Assembly: GCF_000633535.1 (NCBI RefSeq)
Contig: NZ_AYMR01000027.1
Span: 1-64,000, forward strand
Direction: 5' to 3'
Source of the DNA: Leifsonia aquatica H1aii
Lineage (GTDB): Bacteria > Actinomycetota > Actinomycetes > Actinomycetales > Microbacteriaceae
DNA: 64,000 nt
Below, one piece after another: positions 58,979 through 64,000 of the stretch. The notes below the pieces were generated by a model that saw only the letters and a list, made by a program, of their open reading frames with translations, was not told the origin of the DNA and searched no databases. The translations under genes and the position numbers were made by a program. How positions within the stretch are numbered: position 1 is the stretch's first letter; the number at the start of each line of letters is the position of its first letter.

Positions 58979-60355
58979 GTGAAGAAGAAGCTGCCCGGCA
59001 CGCGCAGACGCGTGCTCATCATCGTCCAGAACCTGCCCGTCCCGCTCGACCGGAGGGTGTGGCTGGAGTGCAAGGCCCTGACCGCTCAGGGGTACCAGGT
59101 GTCCGTCATCTGCCCCAAGGGTCCGGGGGATCCGTCCTACCAGGAGCTCGACGGTGTCGCCATCCACAAGTACCGCCCCGCCCGCGAAGCGCAGGGCATC
59201 GCCGGCTTCGTGTGGGAGTTCGCGTACTCCTGGGCGCGCACGGCCGGGCTCTCGTTCCGGGTGCGGCACCGGCGCGGGTTCGACGTCATCCAGGCGTGCA
59301 ACCCGCCGGACACGTACTGGCTCCTCGCGCTCCTCTGGCGCTGGCGCGGGGCGCGGTTCGTCTTCGACCAGCACGACCTCAACCCCGAGCTCTTCCTCTC
59401 CCGGTTCGGCGAGCCCCGATCGCTTCCGGCGCGCATCCAGTACAACGGCCTGCGCTGGCTGGAGCGACGTACGTATCGCGCCGCGGATCACGTCATCTCG
59501 ACGAACGGAAGCTATCGCTCGGTCGCGATGACCAGGGGCGAGCTGCCCGCCTCCGACATCACGATCGTGCGCAGCGGGCCGGACACCCGCGTCATGCGCC
59601 CCGTGCTCCCTCCGGCGGGCCTCAAGCAGCCGGGCACCTTCCTCCTGGCGTATCTCGGCATCATGGGGCCGCAGGACGGCGTCGACCGGGCGCTGGAGGT
59701 GATGGAGGAGCTCGTGCACCGCGGCGGGCGCACCGACGTGCACGCCGTGCTGATGGGCTTCGGCGACTGCTACAAGGATCTCCGCGCCCAGTGCACGGCG
59801 CTCGGCCTCGACGACCACGTGACCTTCACCGGGCGCGTCGGCCCGCGGGAGATCGCCGAGTACCTCAGTGCGGCGGATCTGGGTCTCGGCCCCGACCAGA
59901 AGACCCCGTTGAACGACGTCTCGACGATGAACAAGACCATGGAGTACATGGCGTTCGCGCTGCCGTCGGTGTCGTTCGACCTGGTCGAGACCCGGGTCTC
60001 CGGCGGAGACACCGCGGTGTACGTGCCCTCCGGCGACATCGGTGCGTTCGCCGACGAGGTGGAGGCTCTGCTCGACGATCCGGACCGTCGCGCCGCGCTC
60101 GGCCGCGCCGCCCGGGAGCGCGTCTCCGTCGAACTGGACTGGCGCGCCCAGGCCCAGGCCTATGTCAGCGTCTTCGACCGCGTGCTCGACCGGCCGCTCG
60201 ATGCCGAGCGGCTCGCCGCGTGGCCGTTCGCGGTCGATTCGGCCCGGCCGGATCCGGCGCTCCAGCCCGTCGATCTTGACGACGAGGCGGCCTACGCGGC
60301 GTTCCTGGCCGATCGAGGGGTGCCGGCGCGCGCGACCACCCCCGTAGAGGGGTAA
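58979..60355 (+). CDS. Family-4 glycosyltransferase
   Basis: A 458-residue GT-B enzyme. The N-terminal domain has VLIIVQNLPVPLDRRVWLE, YQVSVICPKGPGD and FVFDQHDLNPEL; the C-terminal domain has LAYLGIMGPQDGVDRALEVM, VTFTGRVG, and DQKTPLNDVSTMNKTMEYMAFALPSVSFD. This is the pattern of WbuB/FnlC-like and colanic-acid-type GT4 enzymes. The GTG start has GGAGG 9 bases upstream. The last codons overlap the palindromic box that serves the next unit. Confidence 0.85.
   Translation: MKKKLPGTRRRVLIIVQNLPVPLDRRVWLECKALTAQGYQVSVICPKGPGDPSYQELDGVAIHKYRPAREAQGIAGFVWEFAYSWARTAGLSFRVRHRRGFDVIQACNPPDTYWLLALLWRWRGARFVFDQHDLNPELFLSRFGEPRSLPARIQYNGLRWLERRTYRAADHVISTNGSYRSVAMTRGELPASDITIVRSGPDTRVMRPVLPPAGLKQPGTFLLAYLGIMGPQDGVDRALEVMEELVHRGGRTDVHAVLMGFGDCYKDLRAQCTALGLDDHVTFTGRVGPREIAEYLSAADLGLGPDQKTPLNDVSTMNKTMEYMAFALPSVSFDLVETRVSGGDTAVYVPSGDIGAFADEVEALLDDPDRRAALGRAARERVSVELDWRAQAQAYVSVFDRVLDRPLDAERLAAWPFAVDSARPDPALQPVDLDDEAAYAAFLADRGVPARATTPVEG
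60339..60352 (+). promoter_or_regulatory. CCCC-N-GGGG box before the sugar-transferase operon
   Basis: CCCCCGTAGAGGGG. TATTCT (60377-60382) begins 37-38 bases from the first C. The box lies within the last five codons of the preceding gene. GTGAGAAATCGTCACTTG follows from 60398; read from that GTG it encodes VRNRHL then stop. Confidence 0.75.
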
Positions 60356-60482
60356 CCACCACCGCAAAAGACGATGTATTCTCACTTTTGTGAAGAGGTG
60401 AGAAATCGTCACTTGTGACATCCCGAACTCACCATCACACGCCCGAAACGCCACTCGACGAACGATGGAAGGGGGATGCGCC

Positions 60483-60677
60483 ATGACCGGAACCGGTACC
60501 CGACCGACCGAGCACGGCACGCCCTCGTCCCGTCGGGCAGCGCCCCAGATCGGGGCCGGCGACGGCAAGGCCGTTCGAGACCACGGCCTTCCCCCAGTCG
60601 TCGCCGGCTCTGTCCTCCTCCGAGGACGCCACAGCGAGACGGTCTCCTCGTACGCCGGCGGGGGGTGCGGACGATGA
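60483..60677 (+). CDS. Small coupled protein of unknown function
   Basis: A 64-residue hydrophilic protein starting MTGTGTRPTEHG and ending GGGCGR, with one Cys. GGAAGGGGG at 60467-60475 is ideally spaced before ATG 60483, and the stop overlaps the sugar-transferase start (ATGA). That coupling and the good ribosome site argue it is translated. No membrane helix or known domain is seen; it may simply bring ribosomes to the next gene or be a short regulatory partner. Confidence 0.6.
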   Translation: MTGTGTRPTEHGTPSSRRAAPQIGAGDGKAVRDHGLPPVVAGSVLLRGRHSETVSSYAGGGCGR

Positions 60678-62206
60678 CCGTCATCCGCCCCCGCCCGCTC
60701 GGCGGCCCCACCCGCCGACTCCGCCGCCCGGTCGAGATCGGCGCCGGCGAGCAGCGCGCGTCCGCCGGGCAGCCCGCCGGGGGCGGCCGGCACTGGGCGT
60801 CGCACTACCGGGTGCGGCTCGCGATCACCGACACGGTGATCGTGCTGGCGTCCGTCGCCGCCGCGTTCCTCATCCGCTTCGGCGTCCAGAACGTCGTGCC
60901 CGACCTGCTCGCCTTCCCGTTCGGGTACGGGTCGATCTCCCTCATCATCGCGGCCGGCTGGCTGCTCGCGCTCGGGGTCGGCCACACCCGCGACTCCCGC
61001 GTGGTCGGGATGGGGCTCTCCGAGTACAAGCTCGTCGCCGAGTCGAGTGCCCTCGCCTTCGGGCTGCTGGCGATCCTGTTCCTGGTCGCCCAGGTCGACA
61101 TCGCCCGCGGCTACTTCCTCGTCGCGCTGCCCATCGGTGCCATCGGCCTGATCTTCAGCCGCTGGATCTGGCGCCGCTGGCTGCTGCGCCAGCGCCGCTT
61201 CGACAACTACCTCTCCCGCGCCCTCGTAGTCGGCAGCGCCGACGACATCGAGTACGTGACGGGCCAGATCCGGCGCAAGTCCGGCGCCGCCTACAACGTC
61301 GTGGGTGCGGTGCCGGACGAGCCGGGTCTCACCACGGTGGGCGCGGATGCCGACCTGCTCCCGGTCGTCGCCGACCTCGCCGGCATCACCGCCGCCGCCG
61401 ACCGCCTCGGCGTCGACACGGTGATCGTCGCCGGCCAGCCCCGCGGGGGCAGCCGGTTCATCCGCAACCTGGGCTGGTCCCTCGAGGGCACCGCCACCGA
61501 TCTCGTGCTCGCCTCGCGGCTGACCGATGTGGCCGGGCCGCGCATCCACTTCCGCCCCGTCGAGGGCTTGCCGCTCATCCACGTCGAGATCCCGCAGTTC
61601 GAAGGCGGCAAGCACGTGCTCAAGCGCCTGCTCGACGTCGTCGTCTCGGCCGCCGCCCTGGTGGTGCTCGCGATCCCGATGCTGGTGCTCGGCATCATCA
61701 TCCGTCTCGACAGCGCGGGCCCGGCGCTCTTCCGGCAGGAGCGGGTCGGCCGCAACGGCTCCACCTTTACGATGCTCAAGTTCCGCTCGATGGCGGTGGA
61801 CGCGGAGGCCCGCCTCGCTGCCCTCGCCGAGAAGAACGAAGGCTCCGGCCTGCTCTTCAAGATGAAGGACGACCCGCGGGTCACCCGGGTCGGACGCATC
61901 ATCCGCAAGTTCTCGCTCGACGAGTTCCCGCAGCTGTGGAACGTTCTCGTCGGCGACATGAGTCTCGTCGGTCCCCGCCCGCCGCTGCGGCGCGAGGTCG
62001 ACGGGTACGAGAGCCACGTCCACCGCCGCTTGTACATCAAGCCGGGTCTCACGGGGATGTGGCAGGTCAACGGCCGCTCCGATCTCTCCTGGGAGGAGAG
62101 CGTCCGCCTCGACCTGTACTACGTGGAGAACTGGTCGCTCGCCGGCGACCTGGTGATCCTGTGGCGCACCGCCAAAGTGCTGCTGCAACCCACCGGCGCC
62201 TACTAG
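60674..62206 (+). CDS. Polyprenyl-phosphate sugar-1-phosphate transferase (initiating enzyme, WbaP/CpsE type)
   Basis: A 510-residue membrane protein that begins each repeat unit by moving a sugar-phosphate onto undecaprenyl phosphate. A basic 50-residue N-terminus precedes four helices (about 55-165), a cytosolic CoA-binding-like domain (ALVVGSADDIEYV, about 180-300) and the catalytic domain from about 315. This has KRLLDVVVSA, FRQERVGRNG, KFRSM, KFSLDEFPQLWNVL, GDMSLVGPRPPL and KPGLTGMWQVNGRS, the full signature set. It is the main start point of the pathway in this cluster. Confidence 0.92.
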   Translation: MTVIRPRPLGGPTRRLRRPVEIGAGEQRASAGQPAGGGRHWASHYRVRLAITDTVIVLASVAAAFLIRFGVQNVVPDLLAFPFGYGSISLIIAAGWLLALGVGHTRDSRVVGMGLSEYKLVAESSALAFGLLAILFLVAQVDIARGYFLVALPIGAIGLIFSRWIWRRWLLRQRRFDNYLSRALVVGSADDIEYVTGQIRRKSGAAYNVVGAVPDEPGLTTVGADADLLPVVADLAGITAAADRLGVDTVIVAGQPRGGSRFIRNLGWSLEGTATDLVLASRLTDVAGPRIHFRPVEGLPLIHVEIPQFEGGKHVLKRLLDVVVSAAALVVLAIPMLVLGIIIRLDSAGPALFRQERVGRNGSTFTMLKFRSMAVDAEARLAALAEKNEGSGLLFKMKDDPRVTRVGRIIRKFSLDEFPQLWNVLVGDMSLVGPRPPLRREVDGYESHVHRRLYIKPGLTGMWQVNGRSDLSWEESVRLDLYYVENWSLAGDLVILWRTAKVLLQPTGAY

Positions 62207-62261
62207 GCGCCGCGCACCACCCGACTACGTTTTTTCTAGCGACGACCTGGGGGCGACGCTG

Positions 62262-62894
62262 ATGAGCATCTCCATCTCCGAAGAACAGCAGACCGCACCC
62301 GTGGTCGCGGGCAGCGCCGACGTCGACCCGCGGGCCGCCATCGGCCCGCGCACCCGGGTGTGGCATCTCGCCCAGGTGCGGGAGGACGCCACCGTCGGCG
62401 CCGACTGCATCCTCGGCCGCGGCTCATACGTCGGCCCCGGCGTCACGATCGGCGACAACTGCAAGCTGCAGAACCACGCCCTCGTCTATGAGCCGGCCGT
62501 CCTGGAGGACGGGGTGTTCGTCGGTCCCGCCGTGGTGTTCACGAACGATGTCTTCCCCCGGGCGGTCAACCCGGACGGCACTCTCAAGTCCGCGGACGAC
62601 TGGCACGCCGTCGGCGTGACCGCGCGTGCCGGCGCGTCGATCGGGGCCCGTGCGGTCTGCATCGCCCCGGTGACCATCGGCCGGTGGGCGCTCGTCGCGG
62701 CCGGCTCGGTCGTCCGTTCCGACGTGCCCGACTACGCCCTGGTGGCCGGGGTCCCGGCCCGTCGCATCGGCTGGGTCGGCGAAGCCGGTTTCCCCCTGCG
62801 CGACGAGGGTGACGGGCGCTGGGTGTGCCCGGAGACCGGTCGGGCCTACCGGGAGTCTGACGGTGTGCTCGCACCGGACGAGGCGGCGTCGTGA
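62262..62894 (+). CDS. N-acetyltransferase, WbpD/WlbB-like
   Basis: A 210-residue left-handed beta-helix acetyltransferase. It has VWHLAQVREDATVGADCILGRGSYVGPGVTIGDNCKLQNHALVYEP (catalytic-type His/Asn) and VVFTNDVFPRAVNPDG, the signature of UDP-2-acetamido-3-amino-2,3-dideoxy-glucuronate N-acetyltransferase. The C-terminus carries a small rubredoxin-like CPETG stretch. It completes the WbpB-E-D set with genes at 38757 and 45535; no UDP-GlcNAc 6-dehydrogenase (WbpA) is in the window. Confidence 0.86.
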   Translation: MSISISEEQQTAPVVAGSADVDPRAAIGPRTRVWHLAQVREDATVGADCILGRGSYVGPGVTIGDNCKLQNHALVYEPAVLEDGVFVGPAVVFTNDVFPRAVNPDGTLKSADDWHAVGVTARAGASIGARAVCIAPVTIGRWALVAAGSVVRSDVPDYALVAGVPARRIGWVGEAGFPLRDEGDGRWVCPETGRAYRESDGVLAPDEAAS

Positions 62895-63568
62895 TGCCCA
62901 CCCGTCGCACCTGGATCGTCGCGGGTCTGGCCGCTGCCGTCGTCGTTGCGGGAGGGGCTCTCACACTCTCGCTCCTCCCGGGAGCGGGCGGGCGCCCGGT
63001 CGCGGAGGCTCCGGTCGCCGGCTCGACCACGTCCAGCGCACCAGCGCCGAGCGCCGGCGCTTCCGCGGGTGGCACGGGCACGGCGCCGGCGCCGGCCCCG
63101 GCCCCGCAATCGTCGCCTCCCGCCGCCGGCAAGCGGTTCACGACCGAGGTGATCCCGGCGGACCCGAAGGCGACCCCGGCACTGCCACCGAGCACGCCCA
63201 TCCCGTACCCGGTCACCGCGCCGCTGCCCAAGACGGCCAGTGCGACCGGTGGCATCGTCGAGGGGTTCCCCTCCACCGTGCTTCCCCCGCTGCCGGGGTC
63301 GAAGGTGAGGACCACTTCGATCTCGTCCGACAGCCCCAAGCTCCAGGTGTCCCTCACCGCGACCACCAGCGGGTCGGTGACCGACGTCGTCGACTTCTAC
63401 CGACAGGCGCTCGCCAAGTTCGGGATGTACGACACCGCGGCTCCTGCGCTCGACGGCGCGACCGCGGTCACCTACACCCGCGACGGGAATGCGGTGACAC
63501 TGACGGCGACCCCCAGCGATGCGGGCACGTCGTTCGTCCTCTTCGGCACGTTCACGGCGAAGGGCTGA
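62894..63568 (+). CDS. Exported protein with Pro/Ala-rich linker, unknown function
   Basis: A 224-residue protein: signal peptide or anchor (about 8-30), a Ser/Ala/Pro/Gly-rich linker (about 38-75, with alternating AP repeats) and a C-terminal domain (about 130-224, SPKLQVSLTATTSGSVTDVVDFYRQAL) of alpha/beta character. There is no lipobox Cys. ATG overlaps the WbpD-like stop by one base (GTG 62891 is the alternative). It may act outside the cell with the polysaccharide. I do not recognise the domain. Confidence 0.7.
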   Translation: MPTRRTWIVAGLAAAVVVAGGALTLSLLPGAGGRPVAEAPVAGSTTSSAPAPSAGASAGGTGTAPAPAPAPQSSPPAAGKRFTTEVIPADPKATPALPPSTPIPYPVTAPLPKTASATGGIVEGFPSTVLPPLPGSKVRTTSISSDSPKLQVSLTATTSGSVTDVVDFYRQALAKFGMYDTAAPALDGATAVTYTRDGNAVTLTATPSDAGTSFVLFGTFTAKG

Positions 63569-63670
63569 TCATGCCGTGCGGCGCGCTCCGTCCCGTTCCC
63601 GATGCCGTTCCCGGCGACCTGGCCGGCCGCCCGGGTGGTTTCGCGTCCCGTCGTCCGCTGTCGTGTCCAA

Positions 63671-63683
63671 CCCCCGACGGGGG
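63671..63683 (+). promoter_or_regulatory. CCCC-N-GGGG box before the last gene
   Basis: CCCCCGACGGGGG. The hexamer 37 bases on is GAGACT (63708-63713), a weak -10, ending 6 bases before ATG 63720 as in other leaderless copies. Confidence 0.6.
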
Positions 63684-63719
63684 CGCGACGGCGGGACGCG
63701 ATTGCCGGAGACTGTCGGC

Positions 63720-64000
63720 ATGACATCGCGCGTACGCAGGTGGCTGCTCCCGACGGCCACTGTGGTGCTGCTGGGCGGCGCGATGGCGTTCGCCGCCGTC
63801 GCGTGGTCCGGCTATCAAGCGCGTCAGGCCGCCCCTGCCGCGGCTGCCGCGACGCCGCGCCCGACCCTGCCGGCCGGTCCGCTCCTGGTGTTCCGCAACA
63901 CCGCGGTCGGCGATGGTTACGGCCTCGTCGCATCGGTGCCGCTCGCCGACCCGGGCGCGAAGCGCACCGTCACGGATCTGCCGTGCGACCGCGTGTACGC
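63720..64000 (+). CDS. Exported protein, possibly TolB/beta-propeller-like (3' end beyond window)
   Basis: The first 93 residues are present. A signal anchor (about 5-33, RVRRWLLPTATVVLLGGAMAF) is followed by an Ala/Pro stretch and the start of a domain, GPLLVFRNTAVGDGYGLVASVPLADPG, which resembles the first blade of actinobacterial TolB-like propeller proteins. It is cut by the window edge, so function cannot be judged. The CCCC-N-GGGG box places it in the polysaccharide regulon. Confidence 0.6.
   Translation, partial: MTSRVRRWLLPTATVVLLGGAMAFAAVAWSGYQARQAAPAAAAATPRPTLPAGPLLVFRNTAVGDGYGLVASVPLADPGAKRTVTDLPCDRVY

Overview
The window is high-GC actinobacterial chromosome. The dense leader-poor gene order, the DUF7882-type small protein, the fructose PTS operon and the strong GTG/ATG codon bias point to Microbacteriaceae, probably close to Leifsonia; that placement is inference from gene content only. 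I saw no rRNA, tRNA, CRISPR array, insertion sequence or prophage.

Region 1 (1-33,100) is mostly metabolic and regulatory. It holds a fructose operon (fruR-fruK-fruA), a small membrane protein flanked by two copies of a palindromic repeat, a DHA2 efflux pump with its MarR regulator, and a cyclic-di-GMP unit. In that unit an RsbQ-type hydrolase and a PAS-GGDEF cyclase diverge from an EAL phosphodiesterase. Next come a three-gene ECF uptake system behind an iron-box-like operator, an amino acid permease, a DMT exporter with a RibD-like reductase, RecQ, an ECF sigma/anti-sigma pair beside a secreted I36-type protein, and an acyl-CoA oxidase. A compact exosortase / BcsA-like synthase / VPEP-tail membrane protein locus follows, then malate dehydrogenase, proline iminopeptidase and an amidohydrolase.

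Region 2 (33,100-64,000) is a large exopolysaccharide cluster, cut off by the right edge. It encodes the initiating phosphosugar transferase, at least seven glycosyltransferases, a Wzx-like flippase, a Wzz-like protein and a Wzy-like polymerase with a Wzz-like tail. Nucleotide-sugar genes resemble wbpB/E/D (diacetamido-uronic acid route) and a PglD/NeuD branch. An AsnB-like amidotransferase operon and two large secreted proteins (DUF4082 repeats; parallel beta-helix) complete it.

The strongest new signal is regulatory. Almost every transcription unit of the polysaccharide cluster starts behind a short CCCC-N(3-6)-GGGG palindrome. Its first base lies 37-38 bases before a -10-like hexamer, and one copy appears to serve two divergent promoters. 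Several of these starts are followed by a shared GTGAGGA...TCA(C/G)TT element that can be read as a short leader peptide or a leaderless start. No regulator for this motif is encoded in the window.
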